A DNA stretch of 64,000 bases from Neorhizobium huautlense (GTDB taxonomy: Bacteria; Pseudomonadota; Alphaproteobacteria; Rhizobiales; Rhizobiaceae), in contig NZ_PVBM01000020.1 of NCBI RefSeq assembly GCF_002968575.1, positions 45,852 through 109,851 of the forward strand, in the 5' to 3' direction. The position numbers and the translations under genes are program-made. Below the pieces are notes generated by a model. The model was not told the origin of the DNA and ran no database searches. It saw only the letters and a program-made list of their open reading frames with translations. The first letter of the stretch is position 1; each line of letters begins with the position of its first letter. Shown in pieces: positions 35,406 through 43,525 of the stretch.

Positions 35406-36764
35406 ATGTTCAATAGAAGACAACTTCTTGGAGCAGGTGCCGCCGGTGCCGCGCTCGTCTCCTCCCAGACATGGGGCCAGACTGCGAATATGGGTCTGCC
35501 GGAGGCGGCCGTCATGGACACCGCCGCAACCCAGACGCCGGTGCGTCCATCCGTCGGACCGGACTATAATCCGGTCGTCACCCTGAACGGGTGGACCCTG
35601 CCCTTCCGCATGAACAACGGCGTCAAGGAATTCCATCTCGTCGCCGAACCGGTCGAACGCGAGATGGCGGAAGGCATGACCGCCTACCTCTGGGGCTATA
35701 ACGGCCAGTCGCCGGGCCCGACCATCGAGGCGGTCGAAGGCGATCGGGTCCGCATCTTCGTGACCAACAAGCTGCCGGAGCACACGACGGTCCACTGGCA
35801 CGGCATGATCCTTCCGTCGGGCATGGACGGCGTCGGCGGTCTGTCGCAGCCGCACATTCCGGTCGGCAAAACCTTCGTCTACGAGTTCGACCTCGTGAAG
35901 TCCGGCACCTTCATGTACCACCCCCACTCGGACGAGATGGTCCAGATGGCGATGGGCATGATGGGTTTCTTCGTCGTTCATCCGAAGGACCCGAAGTTCA
36001 TGCCTGTCGACCGCGACTTCGTCTTCCTGCTGAGCGCCTACGACATCGATCCCGGCACCTATGTGCCACGCGTCATGGAGATGACCGACTTCAACCTCTG
36101 GACCTGGAACAGCCGCGTCTTTCCAGGCATCGATCCGCTGGTCGTTTCCAAGAACGACAAGGTCCGCGTCCGCGTCGGAAACCTGACCATGACCAACCAC
36201 CCGATCCACATGCATGGCTACGATTTCGAAGTGACCTGCACCGACGGCGGCTGGGTCCGGCCCGAGGCGCGCTGGCCGGAGGTCAGCATCGATATTCCGG
36301 TCGGGGCGATGCGGGCCTACGAGTTCGACGCAAAACATGTCGGCGATTGGGCGATCCATTGCCACAAGTCGCACCATACGATGAACGCGATGGGTCACGA
36401 CATTCCCACCTTCATCGGCGTCGACAAGAAGGAGGTCGCCAAGAAGATCAGGCAGTTCCGTCCCGAATATATGCCGATGGGCACCGCCGGCATGGCGGAT
36501 ATGGGTGAAATGTCGATGGAAATACCGGAAAACACCGTTCCGATGATGACCGGATGGGGTCCGCACGGCCCCATCGAGATGGGCGGCATGTTTTCCGTGG
36601 TGAAGGTTCGCGAGGGTATCTCGGCGGGCGATTACACCGATCCGGGCTGGTACGAGAACCCGCCCGGCACACAGGCCTGGGAGTGGACGGGAAGTCTTCC
36701 CGACGCGCCAAAGGCAAAAGACGCAAAGACTTCGATCATGCCGGGACACCCCGATCACGGCTGA
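35406..36764 (+). CDS. Tat-exported multicopper oxidase
   Basis: A 452-residue periplasmic multicopper oxidase. The Tat signal MFNRRQLLGAGAAGAALV (twin Arg) sits at the start. Copper ligands are visible in order: TVHWHGM, TFMYHPHSDEM, TNHPIHMHGYDF and WAIHCHKSHHTM. After the last ligand block a Met-rich segment (about residues 355-400, with many MG, ME and MM pairs) would hold Cu(I). The enzyme should oxidise Cu(I) to less toxic Cu(II). GAAACGAGA precedes the ATG at 35406; an upstream frame start at 35388 is less likely. Confidence 0.93.
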   Translation: MFNRRQLLGAGAAGAALVSSQTWGQTANMGLPEAAVMDTAATQTPVRPSVGPDYNPVVTLNGWTLPFRMNNGVKEFHLVAEPVEREMAEGMTAYLWGYNGQSPGPTIEAVEGDRVRIFVTNKLPEHTTVHWHGMILPSGMDGVGGLSQPHIPVGKTFVYEFDLVKSGTFMYHPHSDEMVQMAMGMMGFFVVHPKDPKFMPVDRDFVFLLSAYDIDPGTYVPRVMEMTDFNLWTWNSRVFPGIDPLVVSKNDKVRVRVGNLTMTNHPIHMHGYDFEVTCTDGGWVRPEARWPEVSIDIPVGAMRAYEFDAKHVGDWAIHCHKSHHTMNAMGHDIPTFIGVDKKEVAKKIRQFRPEYMPMGTAGMADMGEMSMEIPENTVPMMTGWGPHGPIEMGGMFSVVKVREGISAGDYTDPGWYENPPGTQAWEWTGSLPDAPKAKDAKTSIMPGHPDHG

Positions 36765-36798
36765 TTGCCAACTTTCGAAACAAATAAAGGACCTGATC

Positions 36799-37275
36799 AT
36801 GAAAACTGCAATTCTCGGCCTATTGCTGGCCACCCTTGCTACGCCCGTTCTGGCATCCGGCAGTCATGCTGGCGGTCATGGCGAAATGGCCGTTGGCGAA
36901 CCGGGCGACAAATCGAAGGTCAGCCAGACCATCCGCGTCAGCATGAAGGAGACGCCGGACGGCAAGATGATCTTCACCCCGAACGACTTCAAAGTCCGCA
37001 AGGGCCAGACCATCCGCTTCACCATCAAGAACGAAGGCGAACTCGATCATGAATTCGTCCTCGACCAGGAAGACAAGGTGATGGAGCACAAGGCAGTCAT
37101 GGAGAAATTTCCGGACATGGAACATGACGACCCGAATGCGGTCCGCCTTGCTCCCGGCAAGTCCGGCGAGATCGTCTGGAAATTCACGAACGACGGCGTC
37201 TTCAAGATCGCCTGCCTCGTTCCCGGCCACTACGACGCCGGAATGCACGGCGACGTCACCGTCGCCAAGAAGTAA
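36799..37275 (+). CDS. periplasmic cupredoxin (type 1 copper protein)
   Basis: A 158-residue secreted protein with signal peptide (about 1-20, ending VLASGSHA). The type 1 copper site is complete: first His in GELDHEFVLDQ, then Cys, His and Met in ACLVPGHYDAGMHGDV. The fold is plastocyanin/azurin-like. AAAGGA precedes the ATG. It lies 34 bp after the multicopper oxidase and 10 bp before the CusF-like gene, so it could receive electrons or copper from the oxidase in the periplasm. Confidence 0.92.
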   Translation: MKTAILGLLLATLATPVLASGSHAGGHGEMAVGEPGDKSKVSQTIRVSMKETPDGKMIFTPNDFKVRKGQTIRFTIKNEGELDHEFVLDQEDKVMEHKAVMEKFPDMEHDDPNAVRLAPGKSGEIVWKFTNDGVFKIACLVPGHYDAGMHGDVTVAKK

Positions 37276-37285
37276 GGAGTAATCC

Positions 37286-37570
37286 ATGAAAACCGTTTTC
37301 AAACTTGCTCTCGTTACAGCGCTCGCCCTGACCTCGGTGTCTGCCGCGTTCGCCCAGGAATTCACCAAGGGGACGGTCAAGAAGGTCGATGCCAAGGCCA
37401 AGAAGGTCACGCTCATCCACGAGGAGTTGAAGAGCCTCGAAATGCCCGCCATGACCATGGTCTTCAACGTCTCCGACGACGCATTGCTGGCAAAGCTTAA
37501 GCAAGGCGCGAACATCCAGTTCGTGGCGGAACGCGTCAACGGCAAGCTGACCGTCACCCAGGTGAAGTGA
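37286..37570 (+). CDS. CusF-like periplasmic copper-binding protein
   Basis: A 94-residue protein with signal peptide (about 1-23, ending SAAFA) and a CusF-type OB-fold domain: GTVKKVDAKAKKVTLIHEEL, then LEMPAMTMVFNV and VAERVNGKLTV. The copper ligands His (LIHEE) and the two Met of PAMTM are kept. The Trp that stacks on Cu(I) in E. coli CusF is replaced by Met (EMPAM), as is common in this wider family. AAGGAG precedes the ATG. Last gene of the copper operon, followed by a hairpin. Confidence 0.9.
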   Translation: MKTVFKLALVTALALTSVSAAFAQEFTKGTVKKVDAKAKKVTLIHEELKSLEMPAMTMVFNVSDDALLAKLKQGANIQFVAERVNGKLTVTQVK

Positions 37571-37577
37571 CAACGAC

Positions 37578-37601
37578 GCCCCGCTTCCCCGGAAGCGGGG
37601 C
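37578..37601. terminator. perfect hairpin ending the copper operon (bidirectional)
   Basis: GCCCCGCTTCC and GGAAGCGGGGC form an 11-bp perfect inverted repeat with a 2-base gap, 7 bp after the CusF stop and just before the stop of the convergent gene. No T-tract on the plus strand, so termination is probable rather than sure. Confidence 0.65.
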
Positions 37602-37607
37602 CTCCCC

Positions 37608-37973
37608 TCAAGAGACGGGTTGAAGGCACAAGGCCTTCCACAGGTCCTCTTTCCAGTCGCCCATCACGGGTGGGTCATGCAGCCTGTAAACCGTAGCGCC
37701 GATCAATACCGTTCGTGGCGCCTGACACCGGATGCGCATGAGGTGGGTGCCGTTGTCGACAAAGATGGGTTCGCCGCCGGTCTTGTGCTCGGTCAACCCG
37801 ATTGCGACGTCGTAATCATATTCGATATCTTCCGATATCGCCGCCGACGTGATCGTGAGGCTCACGGTCCGGCTGTCGGGGAACTGCGCAATGTGAAACG
37901 GCTGACGTTCCTGGGCTTCCAGACCCGAGGCCACGATGACGAATGCTACCACAGATAAGCAGAGACGGCCCAT
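37608..37973 (-). CDS. hypothetical secreted protein
   Basis: A 121-residue protein with a likely signal peptide (MGRLCLSVVAFVIVASGLEA) and a mature domain of about 100 residues with two Cys (RIRCQAPRTV and KALCLQPVS) that could form a disulfide. No family recognised. It is convergent with the copper operon. The frame extends to 37991, but the ATG at 37973 gives the better signal peptide. No functional claim. Confidence 0.6.
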   Translation of the reverse strand: MGRLCLSVVAFVIVASGLEAQERQPFHIAQFPDSRTVSLTITSAAISEDIEYDYDVAIGLTEHKTGGEPIFVDNGTHLMRIRCQAPRTVLIGATVYRLHDPPVMGDWKEDLWKALCLQPVS

Positions 37974-38180
37974 CGGCCCCTCCCAAGGCACGATACTTTA
38001 ATAGTTTAGCATCGATTGGACTGGCGGGACAGCGATTGTCAGATACTGCGACGGCGGGTTGTTATTTGCACGAAGAAACCGGCGGATTGCGCCGATCCTG
38101 CCCGCCTGCCCATATCCCTGTTGACCAGCGGCAAAAGTGACCGATGGCCGATTTATAGGAGCCTTCACGCTTGTCACCCC

Positions 38181-38209
38181 TTTTCACCGGGGGTGGAAAC
38201 GCCTATATC
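38181..38209 (+). promoter_or_regulatory. candidate promoter of ssrA
   Basis: TTTTCA and TATATC separated by 17 bases. A start 6-7 bases after the -10 would coincide with the 5' end of the acceptor-RNA hairpin at 38216. Confidence 0.55.
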
Positions 38210-38215
38210 ACGGTT

Positions 38216-38570
38216 GCCGGACTTCGGTCCGGCTATGGCAATAAACGGTCGGTGTAATAAACCTATTGGACCCGGGGGCGGTACCCGGCGCCTCCACCAA
38301 AAACCGGTCGGTCGCATGGGAAATCGCTGCGGACCGGCTTTTGATGGGGGCGAAATAGGATCGACAAGGGTGTAAAGATCGAACTTTTGCTCGGCATGAT
38401 ACCACCGTTATCGGGTCAAAAAGTGTAGTTGCAAACGACAACAACGCTAAGGGTTATGCTCTCGCTGCCTAATGGCGGTGCGGGAAATCCGAACTAAGTC
38501 CTTGGAGGTAGCACTTTAAGGCGGGGTCCGAAGGCACCTGGCAACAGAAGCCTTCACCTTCACGCCTCAG
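38216..38570 (+). ncRNA. ssrA: circularly permuted (two-piece) tmRNA
   Basis: The acceptor piece comes first (38216-38299): GCCGGAC-TTCG-GTCCGGC hairpin, a T-arm CCGGG/CCCGG, and the 3' end CGCCTCCACCA. The coding piece starts at 38346 with GGGGGCG, which pairs with CGCCTCC over 7 bp (one G-U) to make the acceptor stem. A 46-base spacer between them forms its own hairpin (CCGGTC/GACCGG) and would be removed. The tag frame at 38431-38472 reads ANDNNAKGYALAA followed by TAA. This is the permuted form known from alphaproteobacteria. It rescues stalled ribosomes and tags the products for proteolysis. The 3' end is approximate. Confidence 0.93.
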
Positions 38571-38682
38571 TCGAATATTATGAACTCTGACTCGGAAAAC
38601 TTGGACGGGACTTCCCCGTGCCGAGCCGACATGGCATAACACGTCTGACTAACAGACGAGAGAAATGGAAAGACAGGACCGT

Positions 38683-39201
38683 ATGGGGCAGGATCACATC
38701 CGTTACGACATTCTGGCACAGGACGCCTTGCGCGGCGTCATCCGCAAGGTTTTGTCAGAGGTTGCGGCGACCAGCCGGCTGCCGGGTGATCATCACTTCT
38801 TCATCACCTTCCTGACCGGTGCGCCGGGGGTGCGGATTTCGCAGCATCTGAAGTCGAAATATCCCGAACAGATGACCATTGTGATCCAGCACCAGTTCTG
38901 GGATCTCAAGGTCTCGGATACGCAGTTCGAAGTCGGCCTTTCCTTTTCTGATACGCCGGAACGTCTCGTCGTGCCTTTCAATGCCATCCGCGGCTTTTAC
39001 GACCCCTCGGTGAATTTCGAACTGGAATTCGAGGTGCCGCTCGCCGATGAAGACGACGAGACCTCCGCAGAGATCACCGCGATCCCGGTCGAGGCCGTTT
39101 CGAAACCAGCCGACGGGGAAGCCTCGGCCAAGCCGAAGACGGACGAGGAAAAGAAGCCCGGTTCCGTCGTTTCGCTCGATTCATTCCGCAAGAAGCAATA
39201 G
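38683..39201 (+). CDS. sspB: SspB, ClpXP adaptor for tmRNA-tagged proteins
   Basis: A 172-residue alpha-type SspB. The substrate-binding domain covers about residues 1-110 (YDILAQDALRGVIRKVLSEV, HHFFITFLTGAPGVRISQHL, TIVIQHQFWDLKV, LVVPFNAIRGFYDPSVNF), then an acidic flexible linker and a short C-terminal ClpX-binding tail (VVSLDSFRKK). It captures the ssrA tag and hands the protein to ClpXP. Its gene stands about 110 bp after the tmRNA, so the tag and its reader are neighbours. The ATG at 38683 is preferred to the TTG-type start at 38665. Confidence 0.95.
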   Translation: MGQDHIRYDILAQDALRGVIRKVLSEVAATSRLPGDHHFFITFLTGAPGVRISQHLKSKYPEQMTIVIQHQFWDLKVSDTQFEVGLSFSDTPERLVVPFNAIRGFYDPSVNFELEFEVPLADEDDETSAEITAIPVEAVSKPADGEASAKPKTDEEKKPGSVVSLDSFRKKQ

Positions 39202-39217
39202 CGGGGAGGCGCTGCCC

Positions 39218-39430
39218 ATGAGCGCCGACATCGTCAACCTGCGCCAGTTCCGCAAGGACAAGGCGAGGCTCGAAAAAGAGAAGGAGGCGGAGCAGAACCG
39301 CCTCACATTCGGCCGCGCCAAGGCGGAAAAATCACTCACCAATGCGCGGAACGAGAAGGCCGAGAAGACCCTTGATCAGGGCCGGCTGGACCAGCCGCCA
39401 CGCGGCGATGAAGGCCCTCCGGACCATTAA
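39218..39430 (+). CDS. DUF4169-like small basic protein
   Basis: A 70-residue, highly charged protein starting MSADIVNLRQFRKDKARLEK, with the conserved INLRxFRKxxxR opening of DUF4169 proteins; the rest is a Lys/Glu/Arg-rich helix (FGRAKAEKS...). It starts 17 bp after sspB with GGGGAGG upstream and is probably in the same operon. The function of the family is not known. Confidence 0.8.
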   Translation: MSADIVNLRQFRKDKARLEKEKEAEQNRLTFGRAKAEKSLTNARNEKAEKTLDQGRLDQPPRGDEGPPDH

Positions 39431-39524
39431 CCTCCCGCTAACCAACACCCGGCCCATGCGCTTGACGTTACAAGCGTCGCAGTCTGTATAGGCGAACCTC
39501 GTACCGTCTATCCCGGAGAGCTTC

Positions 39525-39740
39525 GTGATCCGAAAACATTCCGCGACGCTTCACGGTCATCGCACCAGCTTTTCTCTTGAAGACGAATTCTGGCTGGAAT
39601 TGAAGGCGATCGCTGCGCAGCGGGGCATTAGCCTCGCCAGCCTCATCGCCGAGATCGACGACCAGCGCTCACCCGAAAGCAACCTCTCCTCGGCCTTGCG
39701 GCTGCACGTTTTGAAGTGGCTGAAGGCGCCGCGACGTTAG
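39525..39740 (+). CDS. ribbon-helix-helix domain protein
   Basis: A 71-residue protein matching the RHH_4 type: RKHSATLHGHRTSFSLEDEFW (strand), then two helices (LELKAIAAQRGISLASLIAEID and LSSALRLHVLKWLK). Start is GTG with CGGAGAG upstream. Such proteins are putative DNA-binding regulators; in Rhizobiales they commonly follow DUF4169 genes. The target is unknown. It converges with the AsmA gene. Confidence 0.8.
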   Translation: MIRKHSATLHGHRTSFSLEDEFWLELKAIAAQRGISLASLIAEIDDQRSPESNLSSALRLHVLKWLKAPRR

Positions 39741-39755
39741 CAGCGCTCCCACCGG

Positions 39756-42700
39756 CTATCGTTGAACGCCGGGCAGGCCCGGCAAATCGGACGGCGGCAT
39801 TGCGGGGAGGTTCTCCCGAAGCATGTCTTCGGTGGGCGAGACGATGAACGGCGTCCGGTCGATCTGCCGCTGCCGCTCTTCCTCGGCGGCGCGGGCCGCG
39901 GCTTCGGTCGCCTGTCGCTGACGCTCCTCTTCGGCGGCCCGCTGGCGCGCCCGCTCCTCGGCGGCCGCCTTTTCGCGTGCTAGCTGCCGTTCTGCGGCCT
40001 GGAAATTGTAGAGCGCCACTTCACGGCGAAGCCGCTGTTTCTCAAGAACGCTCGCCTGCAGCGTCTCGACGCGCCGCCGCTCCTGCTCGAACGCGCGCTG
40101 GGACAGGAAGTTGCCGATCGCGGTGATGTCGATCCGTTTGGTCGGCCGCGTCAGCCGGCCGGAATAGTCGAGCCGAACGGTCGGATCGCCGCCGGCGAGC
40201 GCCTCCTCGCCGGCATCGTAGGTGATGGCGAGGTCCGCCGACAGGGCGTCCTCCAGAAAATCGAAGCGGCCCTCGCCGGCGAGCTTCGTTGTGCCTACGG
40301 CCGCAACAACGTTCTGCGCTCTCGCCTCTCCCGCCGTAATCGTCATCGGAATGGTGAGACTGCCGATCCTGGCATTTCCCTGATGCACAAGACCAGTGAC
40401 GATGGGCCGAACCTTCTCCTCCGTCACCTCGCCGCCGAGCTTGTCCACCTGCGCCATCAAGGGCTTCATCGCGTCGGAATTGAGACCGGCAACGGTCAGA
40501 TCGCGGAGCCTCAATTCGGCCGAACCGCTCACGCCACCGAGCAATTCGGCGAAGCTTCTGCCGGTCGATTCCGCAGAAAGATCGAAGTCCAACTTTCCTG
40601 TTGCGACCGGCTTTTCCTCGACTGCCCAGACGAGCGGCCCAAGATCGGCATTCTCCGCCGACGCCTGGGCCTGCAAAAGTCCTATCCCGTCTCCGGTGGA
40701 CATCATCAGGCGACCCGCAAGCCTGCCCCCCTGCCAGGCGCCTGCCGCGTTCTCGACGACGATGCCGCCGCTGCGATGGGTGATCCGGCCGGAAAAATCC
40801 GCAACGTCACCCAAGGCATCGGTGCGGAATGCGCCAGCCTTCACATCGAGAGCGATGTCCAGGTCGCCGAAGATCGGCCGCGCAAAAGGTTTTGACGAAA
40901 GTCCCCCAGTCTGCGGATTGCCGAGCGGGCCGAAGATTGCCTCTCCCAACCACGCAAGATCGAGGGTATCGACCTGGAGCGTACCGATCGCCGGCATTCC
41001 CGGCGCCTTGCGGTCCACCGTGATGCCACCGCTCATCGAGTTGCCGTCGACGTCGCCCCTGATCGCGGCGACTTCGACGGCGCCGGGCGTCATGCTGATA
41101 TCCGCATCCAGAGTGACCGGCAAACCGGTCCCAAACTGCGGCAGGCCGATGCCGTTCATCAGCAGATAGGGTTCCAGATCGACGCTTTTCAACGTCACAT
41201 GGCCGCGGCCCTCCCCGAAGCTCTGATCACGGATGTCCACGTCACCAGCCAGGTACAAGGAGGTCTTGCCGGTCTCGAAGGCGAGATCCGCTTTCGCAAG
41301 TCCCTCGGGACCTTGCCTGAGGTCGAGTGAGAGCCGCCCCGGACCATCGCCATCGAAAGGCAGAGGTTCCAGCCCCGCCTGCCCGAAAAGCACCATCGGT
41401 TCGGTATTCTCGAGAGATGCATTGAGCGTCAGCGCCGTATCGCCGGTAAGGTCGAAGAGACCCGAAAGCGTCAAGGCACCCAGGACCGCGCTGCCGTTCG
41501 ATGTTCCGCTGACACTCACATCCACGCCGCCCGTCTCGCCGCCCACGGTCAGATTAGCAACCAAACTCGTATTGGCGAACCACGTGGAGTTCCGGGAAAG
41601 CCGTTGCAAAACCGGATGCGGCGGCAGCCGGTCGCGCAGCATGGCAAGGAATGCCGCGGGATCGGCGGAATGGAAATTCAAGGTGCCGTTGCCGGAATAG
41701 GAGAGCAGGGAGCCTTCCACCCGGCCCTTGGCCGAGATCGTCGCACCTTCGAGATTGCCGACCGTCAGCCGCTCCAGCGACAGCGCTCCGCCCGCCACCG
41801 TAAAGGCGGTGTCGACATTGTTTGCGGCGACGCCGAAGGCGGTGAATCGGTCCGCCTTGAGCGTCGCGGCAACCTTGTGATCCAGGACGTCCCGTCCCGC
41901 ATCCTCACCGGTCACCAGCGAGGCAAGCGCACGCATGGCATCGATATCAATCTCGTTGCCGGCAAGGCTGACGGAAAGGTTCGGCGTCTGGTCATTGGGC
42001 GACTGACGCTCCAGCCGGCCCTTGAGCGTTGCCGGACCGATCGCCAGTTCGAGATTATCGAAGCGCTGCAGCTCCGGCGTCAGATTGACCGCCGCTGAAA
42101 AACCCGTCGAGCGGAGCTGGCGGATCTCCGGTGCGACATTGCCCGACAGCCAGTCCGCAAGCCCGGACGGCTGGTTGGAGGCGACGAGCATGTTCCCGAC
42201 AAAGGAAATCCGGTCGCGCAGAAGAAGATTGCCCTTCGCTTCGAGATGCGTGCGGCCCGGCAAGGTCGCCACGACATTGTCGACCGTCCAGCCCCGTCCC
42301 GCCGGGCGGATATCGAGCTTGATATCGCGGATGGTGGTGTCGTTTGCCACGATCGCCGGCAGCCTGAGACTGGCCCGCCCCGGCACCTGCGGGATCGGGA
42401 TCGATGCGGCCATGCGGATGAAATTGTTGATGCGGCGTTGCGCCGAGGCCGCCGGGTCGCGGCCGGTCTTTGCCCGGACGCCCTCACCCAGCCGGTTGAC
42501 ATCGATCTGCTGGCCATCGGCCGTCAGCAGGAATTCCGGCTTCTGGCCGGTGTCGAGCGTCGCCTCGCCGGTGACGACGTAAGGATTGTCGAGGGCGCCG
42601 ACCTCCAGCCGGTATTGCGGGATACGGATGCGATCATTGGTAAGCTCGAAGCCGCCCTTCACCCGCGGCCCAGGTGGCGGTGCGATCACAGGTTCGGTCT

Positions 42701-43451
42701 CGTCTTCCTCCTGCAGGACATCGAGGGTGAAATTGCCGTTATAGGCCGGTCTATTGTCCGCGAGCGTCAGTTCGCCGTCGAGATTGATCTCGACCGGCTG
42801 TGCGTCCGGCCACAAACGCAGGCGCAGCGGCATCCGCTTGGCCGCGACATCCGCGGTGCCGCTGGAGACGTTGAACCGCGCCTCGTAACCATCCAGCGCT
42901 GCATTGCCCTCGCCCCGCCAGGGGCCATTCAGCGAGGCTGCGGAAAGATCGGCTGAGAGATCGGTTATCTGCCGCGAGCGGCCGGACTGTTCATCGATCA
43001 AATCGATCTCGCCGCCCGTCACGTGGATGCCTTCGATCACGACGGTTCGTGCGGGAATAGCGGCGCGACTGCCGCGCATCCAGTCGAGCGTACCGTCCTG
43101 CAGAAGGCGGATGCGGGCCTTGGGTTCTTCGATGCGCATGTCGAAGATCCTGGCCTCGCCGGAGAGAAACGGCGCCAGCTCCATATCCATGGAAAACCGC
43201 GCCACCTGCACCAGCGGCTGGCCGTCCGTATCCGCACCCACCCGCACGTCGTGAAGGGTGACGGAGGGAAACGGCAATATACGCGCATCGACGGCGCCGT
43301 GGACGGAAACCTTCTTCCCGAGGATGCGGCTCGCCTGCTCCTCGAAACCGACGCGGAAGCTGGACCAGTCGACAAAGAACGGCGCCAGCAGTGCCGTGAA
43401 CAGCGCCACCACCACCAATCCGCCGAATGCCAAAAGGATGCGACCGAGCAA
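39756..43451 (-). CDS. AsmA-family envelope protein
   Basis: A 1231-residue protein. N-terminal membrane anchor (about 1-22, ILLAFGGLVVVALFTALLAPFFV) followed by the AsmA signature WSSFRVGFEEQASRILGKKVSVHGAVDARILPFPSVTLHDVRVG, then a very long beta-rich region and the AsmA C-terminal domain (about 990-1110). The C-terminal about 90 residues form a charged helix with repeated RAAEEERQRQ units. Start is TTG at 43451 (GGAG 7 bases before). AsmA-type proteins are thought to bridge the inner and outer membranes and affect phospholipid or OMP transport; specific role here unknown. Confidence 0.9.
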   Translation of the reverse strand: MLGRILLAFGGLVVVALFTALLAPFFVDWSSFRVGFEEQASRILGKKVSVHGAVDARILPFPSVTLHDVRVGADTDGQPLVQVARFSMDMELAPFLSGEARIFDMRIEEPKARIRLLQDGTLDWMRGSRAAIPARTVVIEGIHVTGGEIDLIDEQSGRSRQITDLSADLSAASLNGPWRGEGNAALDGYEARFNVSSGTADVAAKRMPLRLRLWPDAQPVEINLDGELTLADNRPAYNGNFTLDVLQEEDETEPVIAPPPGPRVKGGFELTNDRIRIPQYRLEVGALDNPYVVTGEATLDTGQKPEFLLTADGQQIDVNRLGEGVRAKTGRDPAASAQRRINNFIRMAASIPIPQVPGRASLRLPAIVANDTTIRDIKLDIRPAGRGWTVDNVVATLPGRTHLEAKGNLLLRDRISFVGNMLVASNQPSGLADWLSGNVAPEIRQLRSTGFSAAVNLTPELQRFDNLELAIGPATLKGRLERQSPNDQTPNLSVSLAGNEIDIDAMRALASLVTGEDAGRDVLDHKVAATLKADRFTAFGVAANNVDTAFTVAGGALSLERLTVGNLEGATISAKGRVEGSLLSYSGNGTLNFHSADPAAFLAMLRDRLPPHPVLQRLSRNSTWFANTSLVANLTVGGETGGVDVSVSGTSNGSAVLGALTLSGLFDLTGDTALTLNASLENTEPMVLFGQAGLEPLPFDGDGPGRLSLDLRQGPEGLAKADLAFETGKTSLYLAGDVDIRDQSFGEGRGHVTLKSVDLEPYLLMNGIGLPQFGTGLPVTLDADISMTPGAVEVAAIRGDVDGNSMSGGITVDRKAPGMPAIGTLQVDTLDLAWLGEAIFGPLGNPQTGGLSSKPFARPIFGDLDIALDVKAGAFRTDALGDVADFSGRITHRSGGIVVENAAGAWQGGRLAGRLMMSTGDGIGLLQAQASAENADLGPLVWAVEEKPVATGKLDFDLSAESTGRSFAELLGGVSGSAELRLRDLTVAGLNSDAMKPLMAQVDKLGGEVTEEKVRPIVTGLVHQGNARIGSLTIPMTITAGEARAQNVVAAVGTTKLAGEGRFDFLEDALSADLAITYDAGEEALAGGDPTVRLDYSGRLTRPTKRIDITAIGNFLSQRAFEQERRRVETLQASVLEKQRLRREVALYNFQAAERQLAREKAAAEERARQRAAEEERQRQATEAAARAAEEERQRQIDRTPFIVSPTEDMLRENLPAMPPSDLPGLPGVQR

Positions 43452-43525
43452 CAGGTATCTCCGTGATCTCGACTAGAAGAGTAGTTCCATCGGGTGCTTA
43501 AGCAAGTCAAGCTTCAGGGAGCGTG

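Noticed and set aside
38121..38134. TTGACCAGCGGCAA before ssrA as another FixK-type box
   Set aside because: Fits only the loosest consensus with one poor half-site; ssrA has a plausible constitutive promoter and no reason for oxygen control.
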